Part shown: in pieces, positions 38,116 to 49,107 of the stretch
How positions within the stretch are numbered: position 1 is the first letter of the stretch
Layout of the letters: each line of letters starts with the position of its first letter
NCBI RefSeq assembly: GCF_933775445.1
Contig: NC_065872.1
Span: forward strand, 5,580,001-5,644,000
Reading direction: 5' to 3'
Length of the DNA stretch: 64,000 nt
From: Argentina anserina
Taxonomy: Eukaryota > Streptophyta > Magnoliopsida > Rosales > Rosaceae
Notes under the pieces: model-generated
Database searches by the model: none
Told to the model about the DNA's origin: nothing
What the model saw: only the letters and a program-made list of their open reading frames with translations
Program-made: the position numbers and the translations under genes

Positions 38116-38426
38116 TGGTGATGGGCAGAGAGAATGAGAGAGAATTGATGAAGAGGGTTGATGATGAGAGAGAAGGGTTTGCTGTTCGAAAAATTGAAGT
38201 TGATGAAATGGTTTTGGGATTGGGTTTATAATGTGGAGAAAGATATAGGCATGTGAGAGTTGTGAAGTGAAGGGAGGAAATGAGATCAGAGAAATATCTG
38301 AGAGAGAAGGACTGAAGTTGACAGAGAGGTGTTCATAAAAAGGGAAGGGACAAAAGAAAGATGAAGGAAGGGTATGATTGGAATTAGGTGTATGAAAAGG
38401 CATATGATGCACTACACCTTTTCAAA

Positions 38427-38442
38427 TATAATATAAATATAT
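38427..38442 (-). promoter_or_regulatory. Probable TATA region of WUS
   Basis: The minus strand reads TATATTTATATTATA. It lies about 312 bp upstream of the WUS start, which would give a roughly 290-base 5' UTR rich in pyrimidines. Confidence 0.5.
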
Positions 38443-40049
38443 GATTTGAATGTGGTGTGGGCAGGGCATGATATGAAGTGATGTATTGGATTGGAGAGAA
38501 AATGAAAGAAGGGGGAGAGGCTTCTGCTCTGAATGAATGAATGAATGAATGGGCATAAAAATTAAGATGGGGTTGTGAGAAATTGGAGAGGAGGGTTCTT
38601 CTTTCAATGGGGATCATAGTGTTCTTCATAACTTCATTTAACAATTCTAATGAGGACCCAAGAGCTTGCCAGACCCACAGAGATATTCTTGTACTTTACC
38701 CTAGGGTTAATTGTCATGGGCAAAACTGTAAATTGCTTTTGATGAAGTACTAGCTACTACCCGAACACCAGCATAGCTAGCTGGCTAGCTTTGCAGATGT
38801 AGGTTCCACTCTGTAATTGAGTCTCTTTCCCATTAGGGTTTCTCTATTTCGGTTCTGCGTAGCCTGGATAGATCTTAAGCTGATCATCAGATCTTTGCTG
38901 TGAAATTACAGACTCTACAATTGGTGGAAATTGAATATTGCTAACTTCTATAAATGCAATGAAATTAACAATCTGTTGAGTTATGCGCGCAGCTGTAAAA
39001 TTAGGTTCTGATCGAGACCTTTTGGCAATTGAATTATAGCAAGCGGTTCTGGATTTTCATTTACATATTACACTGCACTGACTGCAGCCAGAAATTGGAT
39101 AAAATAAAATGCATGTTTTTAGTCTGTAACTAGATGCATTTTGAATTGGTGATCTCCCTTTTCTCCCCCTACATAATCAATAGATCCATATCTGCAGTAA
39201 GCCTCACCATGAAAGTTTAACGAGGATTTTGAATTAACCAAATCTCGTTAGATTTGGCTGAAATGAGAAAGTACGATAGATTCCTTTAGTAATCAAATAA
39301 TTAATGATTACTCGAATACAAGACACGCTCAGTTTCATTTTGATCTAATGGTTACAGACTTGTAGTATACGTTCCTGATCAATATGATTACACAAACAGA
39401 AACAACTCACGTGTGTATAGGTTTAAAAGTGTTTATACGTACCATGAATTCAAGAAATGAAATGTATGAGGATCGGAGCACTGGTACGTTTTAGGAATAA
39501 CCAGTTAATTAGCTCATTGTAATGAAATTCAAATTCTTGATCAATATTTCCTAGGATTATGTGATCGTCTAGTGTGGTTTGCAGCGGCTATTTTCTCGTA
39601 AGTAGAGCAGCTGCTTTGCTCTGTGGATTTTGCATGGTGACAATGCCATACAAGTGACACAATTGAGTATATGTTTTTTCTGTTATTAGTATAATGATAC
39701 ATTATATTATTATTATCAAATAGTAATAATACATACGTACAAGTTTTACCCTATTTTGATATAGGAAAATATTTTGGTGCCACAATATGGCGCTAGATTC
39801 GGCGCTGCAATCCTACGTGGCATGTCACATCATATTGTCATATCAGCAATTACAATAATCACAAAATGTCATTTTTGAATAAAAAGACAATCATATCCTT
39901 ATTAATTGAACAACTCTAGATTATTATTAAAAAAAACATTGTACTTCTTGTTTATATCATTTATTTTTTTAAAATTCTTTCAAAATATTATAGAAAAATT
40001 CGATATTTAAAAAGTATGCTTGAACTATATATATATATATATATATATA
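38443..40049. other. WUS upstream region
   Basis: Promoter-side sequence of WUS with a GAAT tetranucleotide run at about 38531-38552. From about 39760 it enters transposon-derived sequence: the left arm of a degenerate inverted repeat. No gene is supported. Confidence 0.5.
39808..39902. repeat. Left arm of a degenerate inverted repeat (pairs with about 41815-41898)
   Basis: TACGTGGCATGTCACATCAT...ATTGTCATAT...CAATTACA...AAAATGTCATTTTT is matched in reverse complement near 41815-41898 at clearly reduced identity. The pair brackets the three MITEs and could be the remains of a larger TIR element. Confidence 0.5.
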
Positions 40050-40448
40050 CAGTCCATATCCAGAGTGAAGGTTCACTCTGAAGTTTCAGAGTGAAGTTCC
40101 AATTTTGGCACACTTTTCAGTCAAATGTTTTCATTATAAGCGATTCAATATTTAGGTATGTTATTCAAGATCATATCTACAAAATTTCATCTAATTCAGA
40201 CATTGTTAAGGTATTAAAATTATATTAAATCAATGAATGAATTAAAAATATTCAACGTGAACCGTTCGTGTAAATCTCAATTTTAAAAGCTCAAATCATT
40301 GTCAAATTGGATGAAACTTTATAGAGATGATCTTGAATAGCATATCTAAATATTGCATCATTTATGGTGAAAAAATTTGACCGAAAAGTGTGCCGAAATT
40401 GGAACTTCACTCTGTAATTTCATAGTGAAGCTTCACTCTGGATAGGGA

Positions 40449-40451
<3 letters not shown>
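40050..40451. mobile_element. Fold-back MITE, copy 1
   Basis: 402 bp starting CAGTCCATATCCAGAGTGAA and ending GGATAGGGACTG, inserted in TA dinucleotides. The two arms of roughly 150 bp are near-perfect reverse complements around a loop of about 100 bp. There is no coding capacity. Confidence 0.85.
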
Positions 40452-40481
<30 letters not shown>

Positions 40482-40484
<3 letters not shown>

Positions 40485-40872
40485 TCCCTATCCATAGTGA
40501 ACTTTCACTTTGAAATTACACAGTAAAGTTCCAATTTTTACATACTTTTCGGTTAAATGTTTTCATCACAAGTTGTTTAATATTTAGGTATGTTATTCAA
40601 GATCATTTCTGCAAAGTTTCATTCAATTTGACAATGGTTTGAGCTTTCAAAATTGAGATTTACATGAACGGTTTACGTTGAACAGATTTAATTCGTTCAT
40701 TGATTTAATCTAATTTCAATACTTTAACGATAACCGAATTTGATGAAATTTTGCAGAGATAATCTTGAATAATATACCTAAATATTGAATCGCTTATGGT
40801 GAAAAAATTTGACCGAAAAGTGTACCAAAATTAGAACTTCACTTTGTAATTTCATAGTGAAGCTTCACTCTG
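40482..40872. mobile_element. Fold-back MITE, copy 2 (opposite orientation)
   Basis: 391 bp. The loop sequence (GACAATGGTTTGAGCTTTCA) is the reverse complement of the loops of copies 1 and 3, so this copy is flipped. The last 11 or so bases of its right terminus are missing, and it ends at CACTCTG next to a TA run. Confidence 0.82.
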
Positions 40873-40896
40873 TATATATATATATATATATATATA

Positions 40897-41295
40897 CAGT
40901 CCCTATCCAGAGTGAAGGTTCACTCTGAAGTTTCAGAGTGAAGTTCCAATTTTGGCACACTTTTCGGTCAAATTTTTTCACCATAAGCGATTCAATATTT
41001 AGGTATGCTATTCAAGATCATCTCTACAAAATTTCATCTAATTCGGACATCGTTAAGGTATTGAAATTAGATTAAATCAATGAATGAATTAAAACTATTC
41101 AACGTGAACCGTTCGTGTAAATCTCAATTTTGAAAGCTCAAATCATTGTCAAATTGGATGAAACTTTATAGAGATGATCTTGAATAGCATACCTAAATAT
41201 TGAATCGCTTATGGTGAAAAACTTTGACCGAAAAGTGTGCCAAAATTGGAACTTCACTCTGAAACTTCAGAGTGAACCTTCACTCTGAATAGGGA

Positions 41296-41298
<3 letters not shown>
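40897..41298. mobile_element. Fold-back MITE, copy 3
   Basis: 402 bp, CAGTCCCTATCC...GAATAGGGACTG, same orientation as copy 1 and with the best-preserved arms: about 155 bp of near-perfect complement. A TA tract and a GT tract follow (41299-41352). Confidence 0.86.
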
Positions 41299-41337
<39 letters not shown>

Positions 41338-41352
41338 GTGTGTGTGTGTGCG
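41299..41352. repeat. (TA)n(GT)n compound microsatellite
   Basis: A TA run of about 34 bp followed by a GT run of about 18 bp directly after MITE copy 3. Confidence 0.85.
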
Positions 41353-42224
41353 TGGGTGCCTATATGGTAATTATATTAATTAATTATAGCTATTAATTAA
41401 TCGTAAATGTAAATAAATTAAATATTAGAAATTCATGAATTGTAAATATGATATTAATTAAGATATATATACTATAGGAAAAATAACATTGGTTACCTTA
41501 CATGTCCCCTTAAATCGATTATACCCTAATAAAAGAATATTTCATTTTAGAAAAAAAATCAAAAGAATCTTACCAAAAGTGTTCATCTAAATAAATGTTG
41601 TAAGGTAACTAAATCGTTTGAAATTTAAAAATAAATAAATAAGGTATCTGAATTTTATATCTCCATTAAAATATTTCCTTAAGAGAAACAAAAAAAATTC
41701 TTAATTTAATAATCATAATGAATCAATTAAATATCGTATATATCGCATGTCGTAATTATATTTTGGAAAATTATTGTGATGAAAAAAAAGTTATAATAAT
41801 TTAGAACTGTTGGATTAACAATGATAAAATTGTATTTTCATTTAAAAATGACATTTTGTAATTGTTTATATGACAATGTGACGTAACATACTACGTATGG
41901 TGAAAGCTCTGATAGTGTTACAGAGTGGTTGTGGGCTTGTGGCATGGAAGGTTTGCTGGGATTGCATTGCAATTGGTCGCGATCAGTGGCGAAGCTAGAA
42001 ATGTAAGATTATAGGGCACATAAATGAAATAGTATAATGAAAAAAATATAAAATCTTGAAAGATTATATATATGATATTCATGTTTGAGGTGAGAGTCAA
42101 TACATGTTGTTACTATGTTTTTGATTTTATAAAAAAAAATCAAATGACTTAAAAGAATTACAGCAACTAGTGTTATCATAGTTCTAATAAAGTTTTTAAA
42201 TAGAATTAGCATGATGTAAAAGCT

Positions 42225-45200
42225 TGTAACGACCCCAAAATTCTGAGCCTAAAAACTCAAAATTCTAAAGTCGTTAAACACAACAATAATCTCAATGAAA
42301 TCGAAATCATTTTAATGTCGCAGCGGATCACATCTGAGTTTAGAATATAACTCAGTCAAGCCGATTATTACAAACCCAAATGATAATTCAACATATAACA
42401 AATGGAATTGTATAATCCTCACAACAACCTCACAAATAAAATCACACCAAATCACACACACAATCCACGCTGGAACCTCACCACGACTGGATGCAATCGA
42501 CTTCGAGTCTTCGGAGTCGTCACTCAATCACCACTACTCAACACCTGCGGAAGTATCCCCTACACCATTGAAATTGGTGCACCGGGATTGCAACACAAAC
42601 CCGGTAAGCTTTACAGCTCGTATGAGTAAAATATTAAAATAATTCTCGTCTCATAAAAGACACAACTCCACATCAACACAGTATAATGAAAATCATGAGA
42701 AAACTAGCAACCCATCTGGTTACTCTAATATTTTCACAAAATGGTAACTAATGAGCGCTGGTACACATCTGTTACCCCTCACTTAGTATACCGCTGATGT
42801 TGGGCAACCACCCGCCACCCAACATCCAAAACAAGCTGAGTACCCATGAGCAGATAACCACCCGTTACCTCCATACAGTACTATGGCAGACAGACTAGAG
42901 CTCTAACTGTATCGTAACTTTCGCCCGGCCAAAGGCTAGGTTCCGACTTGCCTCACATGTACAATAATCTCACATCATATTGTACCACACATCACGTCCG
43001 AAGACAAATCACAATAGTTCACATTTTCCGTGATAAAATCACGTACAATAATCACACATCATATTGTACGTTTTAAAACTTTCACGATATATCCACAATA
43101 AAAATCATAACAGTACATTATATAGCAAACTATATATATTCGTATTTATTACCATTTATACAATATATACATAGCCCACTATATCCTATACATGTCATAT
43201 TTCATAAACACCTGAAGAATTACGTACAATATTCTCACATACTCATGCTCAATTTTCCGTCACCGAAATGACTATTTTTAATGCATTATTAACAGTACGT
43301 AATTTAATGAACGATATATATATTATGTACCTATTACCATTATACTATATATATATAGTCCACTAAATTATATACATGTTATAATTCATTTGATAAACAC
43401 ACTTGCAAAATGTTGAATCACCACGAGGGTAGATTCGTAATTCAGTGAGACTTTACTCACCTTATCGACTTGAGCGTAAATCCTCAATTTCCGATGATAA
43501 TTCCTTTCCTCGATTTAGCGATCACCTTAAGAAAATGAGACAAGCATTTAGAATCGTTTCGTAAACCTTTAAATGCCAAAACAGTAATAAACGGTTACTG
43601 TTCAGCAATTTTGGTCTATACGAAGTTACTGTTCACGGTTCACTATTCACGGTTACTGTGCAATACTCAATTAATACGCATTTCTGTACGTATAAGTACT
43701 ATATACGTATTTCTGTACGTATAAATACTATATACGTATTTCTGTACGTATAAATATTAAATACGTATTTCTGTACGTATAAATAATAATACGTATTTCT
43801 GTACGTATAAATATTAATACGTATTCATGTACGTATAAATATTAATACGTATTCCTGTACGTATAAATATTAATACGTATTTCTGTACGTATAAATATTA
43901 ATACGTATTTCTGTACGTATAAATATTAATACGTATTTCTGTACGTATAAATATTAATACGTATTTTTGTACGTATACGTACGATTTAAATGTAAATACA
44001 ACTCAGTAAATAAAATTTACTAAATTACCCTTTTACAAATTACTTTTTACATTTACTGAAAGTAATTTATAATTACATTTACTGAAGGTAAAAATTAATT
44101 ACATTTACCGTAGTAATTAAAATTTACATTTACATTTACCGTTACACAGTAAATTACCAAAATACCCCTTTCAGTCAAAACTATTTACACCGCCGCCACA
44201 CGGCGGCGCGTGTGGCACACGCGCCACCTCCGGCCGGCCGCGCGTGGGACCCACGCGCCGAGGCTAACCACGGCGCGTATCGCGCCACCGCCGCCTCCAA
44301 AATCACCCTCCTTCCTCCCTTCTTCCTTCACTCTGTCTCACGCTCCTCCAGGCCACCCCACAACCTCACACGCGCCGCCTCTAGGCGGCGGTATCCTCTC
44401 CTTCCAACCCCCTCCAACCCCCCTCCGATCTCCACACATCCAATCCAAAATCATCCAAAATCCACACACAACATCAATATCATCAATCCTTACCTTGAAT
44501 CTCACAATAGAGCTCTTGAATCGACGATGAAAGTGGAGGAGATCGAGCAGCAGTGGAGGTAGACGGCAACTAGAGGCTCAACCCTTCGGCGCGGGTGCGA
44601 GGGTGAGCTGGGGCGGTGGCGAGCTTGCCCGAGCTCGTCGACGACGGGGAGGCACGGTGATGAGGTCCCCAAGCTTCAATCTGTCGCGTGGAATCGGGGA
44701 AGGGACTTGGTTTCGAGAGGAAGAGAGAGGACCTCGAGAGAGAGAGAAGAGAAGAGGGAAGGGAGGAACTCGGGTTGAGAGGGAGAGGTGAGATTGAGGG
44801 AAAGAGAGAGTGAGGTTTTCGGGGTGGGAGAGAGAGAAGCCGAGAGAGAAGGAAGAGAAGAGGGGAGTGCGGCGGGGTGAGTGAGGGAAAGGGGTTTCCA
44901 CAAATGGAAACCCTAAAACAAAATGGTTCTATTTATACCAAATTCTAAAATCGGAAACAACTTCTATCGTTAATAACTTTTACATACGACGTCTGATTCG
45001 AACGCGTCACATACTCACGAACTCGTATCGACGAGCTCTACGACTTCCGTGAAGAAAGTTTTCACAACCGAGCGACGAAATAAAAGTCGATAAATTCGTT
45101 CGGAAACGTAACGTTTTCTTATTAAACGTTCTCGGAACGCTTCCGTTTCCGTTTCGTAACGATTGCAAACAACTCAAATTCGATTTAAAACAAAATTCAC

Positions 45201-45255
45201 AACTCAATAGAATTTAATTAAATTCAAATATTGTTTGAAAACGAGGGTTATTACA
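42225..45255 (+). mobile_element. Solo LTR (copy C), same family as copies A and B
   Basis: 3,031 bp from TGTAACGACCCC to GTTATTACA with a perfect 5-bp TSD AAGCT (42220-42224 and 45256-45260). It is colinear with copy A along its whole length: the stretch CTGTATCGTAACTTTCGCCC, the ATATATAC-rich part, the TACGTA array, the GC-rich palindrome block and the purine block. No internal retroelement domain is present. Confidence 0.9.
43671..43985 (+). repeat. Tandem array of about 28-bp TACGTA-containing units in solo LTR C
   Basis: About 12 units of the type ACGTATTTCTGTACGTATAA followed by ATATTAAT. The same array has about five units in copy A (12905-13050) and is barely recognisable in copy B (15165-15250). 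Confidence 0.88.
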
Positions 45256-45717
45256 AAGCTTAATTTAGAATGAAAATATTGTTAATTGTCTTATTCATGG
45301 AGAAAATAGTGTTGTTGTTAAGAAAGGGAAAAAGAGAAAAAAAAAATTATGGAAGCTAGGATCGAAACTTAGACCTAGCACATGCCAAACACAAGGCTTA
45401 CCGTTACGCTAAACTATGGCAATGTTACCAATGGTGCCCCAGTAATAATAACCTCTAAAACTAATTGGGGCACGTGACCCACTAACTCTCTATGTCCCTC
45501 CGCCTTTGGTCGCGATCTTGGGGACGAGTCGATCAAGATGGTTACCGAAAGACGCACTCAGTGGCCCTAGTCGGAAGCTGATGACGGCAGCGATGATGGT
45601 GACATTTGTGAGGTCGGGGTCTCTGGCATGTGCTGGTGGTGGTGTCGATGTTGATGACTGGTCGCCGACGAGGCTGGTGTCGGTGAATTAGAGAAGGGGA
45701 ATTTTGGGCATCCCCCA

Positions 45718-45840
45718 TGGGCACAGGCGTAACGTAGATGGCTGGCCGAGTTGGTTTTTTAGGCCTGATGTTGCAATTTTGATGGCTAGCCTTGTTGCCA
45801 AGGGCACAGGCGTAACGTAGATGGCAGGTATTTAGCCTGA
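45718..45840. repeat. Partial tandem duplication
   Basis: GGGCACAGGCGTAACGTAGATGGC occurs at about 45718 and again at about 45807, an 89-bp period. Confidence 0.6.
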
Positions 45841-47649
45841 GCAATAGGTTGATTGATTTGTTACTTGATTTTCAGATTAGTTGATTGTACATCAGTTGAG
45901 GTCTCTAGGCTGACGGTAATCCATTAGCGGGAAAAAAGGTAGCTAATTTTTCCCTTCTATTGTTGCAGGCTCCTTTGGAGCTTAGTTATTAACAATGGAA
46001 TTCGAAGTACCGGTGATGGTGCTTGCAGCATCTACTCAAAATATTTGTAGAACTTAACATATGATGTAATATGTTTTCTGGCTATTGTTTTTGCAATACA
46101 ACCTTATTTGATTCAAAAAATCGAATGCCCGGAAAATTATAAGAAAGTCCTTAAGCATGCTCTACTCTGCATTACGGACTAGGTTTCATGAATAAGAATT
46201 AAGATACTATGATAAATAACAAAGTCTTACGTACGACTTCTAATTCTACATAATGCAACTAATTAATAATGTCCGCATATGGATCCTTTGCTAAAAAGTA
46301 CAACTCTTGCAAGTGAGAAATCTTGGAGTCAAATGCATGCATACAAATCATCCGATGAAATTCATAAGTTGTGCACTTGAAATTTATCGAAAAAGCAGGG
46401 ATGCAAACATTCTTACCCATAGGCCGTAGTCGATCTATAAATCGATGTATTATGGCTGCAAGAGTTATGAGGCTCTCAAAGAGATGGAACAAAATCGGGT
46501 TACGAGAGGCATCACAATTATATATCGATCGGACATTCATTTTGGGGATAGAATTGTGGGAATTATGGGGTTTAGGATACCATAATGGTATGTCAGTGAA
46601 TGAGTGATGGATCAATTTCATTAGTAATTTACAGAGAAATAATGTTGTAAACGGCTGAAATGCTTCATAACTAAACCCTAAACCTTCACTGTATAAATGC
46701 ATTTTAAGAAGGAGGCATGAAATTTATATGTAGGAAGTAGAAAGAAGAAATTAGGATAGTGAATGATAGATATATGATCGAGGGGTGACATAGAATCATA
46801 TATAGGGCAAAATTTAAGGGATAAAGTGCAAATGAAAGAATCCTTGGCCAGAAAACATATATACACTACTGACTACTGTCATGAATGATATGATATCTGC
46901 AGTCCTTTAAGCTACGGAGCACGCGCCCCCAAATAAATGCCAAATTAAAGCCAATAAATAACAAATGTGTTGTCATGCTTTCTCGGGCTTTCATATGCTT
47001 GTCATGTAACAACAGTGTATAGGATCATCATCGATCAAAAGCTTCATCATTCTTTGCCACTCCCTATTCTCATTTTTGTACCTTCCTAACCGTCCCAATT
47101 CTTAGTCCTTCCTCGCACGCAATATACATATATATATATACATATATATATATATACACACACACACACAGCACCATAGCAATATATGTGGTCACTGGTC
47201 CTTAAAACAACGAGACCTTTCTGGGTTCTGGTCATTATTATCTAGCTTGCAACAGCAACAGAAAAGAGTGACATTTCATTTTTTTGTTTGTGTTGGAGAA
47301 AATACTAAAAAAAGTTATAATCTAGCTGTTGCATATAGGTTTCTGCATGCTCATGAAAGTGTATGAAGATGCACCTTCCTGTTTTATACCAAAGTTTATT
47401 AGGCAAATAGAAATCATATAATATATGTAAATACATACATACAATACATTCAATCTCTCCTTGAATTCAACCAGAACTTGCAGCAGTCTCATTCCTCCCT
47501 AGCTAGCTAAGCTTTCTTTCTTGATAATCCTGACTGCTGTACATCTCCCTCTGTCTTTCTCTCAACTCAACTTTTGCAGATTTGCATAATTTGTTTGATA
47601 TTGACAGTATCATCATGAAGATTTCCTTTCCTTATCATGCATTTACATG

Positions 47650-47654
<5 letters not shown>

Positions 47655-47687
<33 letters not shown>
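47655..47687. repeat. (CT)n microsatellite
   Basis: About 32 bp of uninterrupted CT dinucleotides. Confidence 0.88.
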
Positions 47688-47689
<2 letters not shown>

Positions 47690-48454
47690 AAGCGAAGCCA
47701 ATTAGGTAGGCAATTAGCCAAGCCCTATAGGCCAAGGTGCATGTGGGTTTTTGTTGCTTTGCTCCACAATAGTCTCAGTCTTGTTTCTTTGATCAACTTT
47801 AAGACTTTGATTTGGCAGTGAAGCTTATTATCTGTTCCCCCCTCTTATCCAAAATCTGGGTTTGCTTACCTCATAATCGAGTCTCAGCCGCTGTGGTACA
47901 CCCCTTTTCTTTCGGGTAATAATAGTTTGGCTCTTATTTTCCTCTCCCATATCTCCCAAGATCACACACATCAGAATATCATATTATTCCATCTCTCTCT
48001 ACCTAGCTATCTCTAGGCTAGCTCTACTACTAGTACTACCAGTGTCACTTTCTTTCTATTAAGTCTTGGACAGAGACATGCAACTACATAGAGCTTTACC
48101 CTAGCCACAAGTCTTGCCCTTTTTACAAACTATTTACTACACGCATGTGCATTTTCTCTTAGAATTGTTGTACCTCCCACATTGCCTGCTACTGCCCATG
48201 CTTTATTCTGTTACATGTATATACCAATAATTTTTGATGCCTTCTCATGGATTGTATACATATATATGCCTCCTGCTCAAGTATATGAATGTAGCTAGGT
48301 TACTAGCTAGCTAGGGTCACATCTGCTGCATGGACCCCAAAATTGATGCATCTCATCACTCACTTGGGATTTCAGGTTTGGCATGGTAAACAAGAATTTT
48401 GGTTGGACCATTTACCAGTTTTACGTACTCACTGCATGTTGTGTTCAAGCTAGC

Positions 48455-49107
48455 CTATAATGCACGAGTACGGGTACGAAATATGAAATATGTGTATGGC
48501 ATGATATGAGATACGTGTTTTTCTAAAATGTAGTGTTTGATACGTTTTGTAAAATAATTTTTAATATATATATAATAGTTTTTAGTTTGAGTTTTTAATT
48601 TTTGGGCATATAAGCCCAAGACCCGAGCCCAAGGCCCGAGCCATTTCCTTTCTCCCTCTTTTCTTCTTCTCATTCCTTTCTTTTTTCTTCTCTTCTTCTT
48701 CATTCTACTTTTCTTCTCTCTTCCCGACGCAGCAACACAGCTGCAGACTTTGACCAGCTGCGCCGCCGCCTTCCGGCCACGTCATTCTACTAAAACCCTT
48801 CCGGCCACGTCAGAGCACGCCACCACCGCCATTTTCTCTCCTTCGACGAGTTCTATACAACCCAGTCCTTGCATGTTGGATTCGAGCCACGTTCCGGCGA
48901 GATTGAATTCAAGACAGCGACGCCGGCGAGCTTCTTGGCGTGTTCATGGAGCTCCGACGATCCAATGTCCTTCCCTTTGGTAATCTCGGTAACCTCTATT
49001 CCATTTTCAGTCAAGGATACATGTATGCAGCGTATCCGGCCCATACTCGTATCAGATACGGGTACGATATAGTCATTCCTCTTTTATAACGTATCCGTGT
49101 ATCATAG
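48455..49107. mobile_element. hAT-like MITE family, copy 2
   Basis: Ends CTATAATGCACGAG and GTGTATCATAG match the element at 34970-35415. Internal ATGTAGTGTTTGATACGTTT and TTTTGTAAAATAAT are shared in reverse orientation. The flanks AAGCTAGC and ATGCTACC agree at 6 of 8 positions as a decayed 8-bp TSD. This copy is 653 bp and carries a GC-rich insert (about 48725-48980) absent from the shorter copy. Confidence 0.68.

Larger units (their letters stand above)
41985..45507. mobile_element. MULE-like element, carrying the third solo LTR
   Basis: Left end AGTGGCGAAGCTAG, right end TCCGCCTTT, with a 10-bp direct repeat GGTCGCGATC at 41975-41984 and 45508-45517. The length of the TSD and the AGTGGCG-type terminus fit Mutator-like elements. 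About 490 bp of its own sequence remains around the 3-kb solo LTR (42225-45255). There is no transposase, so it is non-autonomous. Confidence 0.7.
45518..48454. other. Intergenic region between WUS-side elements and the second hAT-like MITE
   Basis: Holds a short tandem duplication (45718-45840), AT-rich sequence, TA and CA runs (about 47123-47170), a CT run (about 47655-47687) and no recognisable protein. A 147-codon minus-strand frame at 46259-46702 has no family signature and is not called. Confidence 0.5.

Noticed and set aside
44210..44901. Frames of 106-116 codons in LTR copy C
   Set aside because: Same LTR-derived composition artefacts as in copy A; no protein family features.
46259..46702. 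147-codon minus-strand frame
   Set aside because: No recognised family, no splice context and ordinary intergenic composition; chance is the likeliest explanation.
47580..47830. Possible microRNA precursor near the CT run
   Set aside because: No match to plant microRNA sequences I remember and no convincing hairpin.
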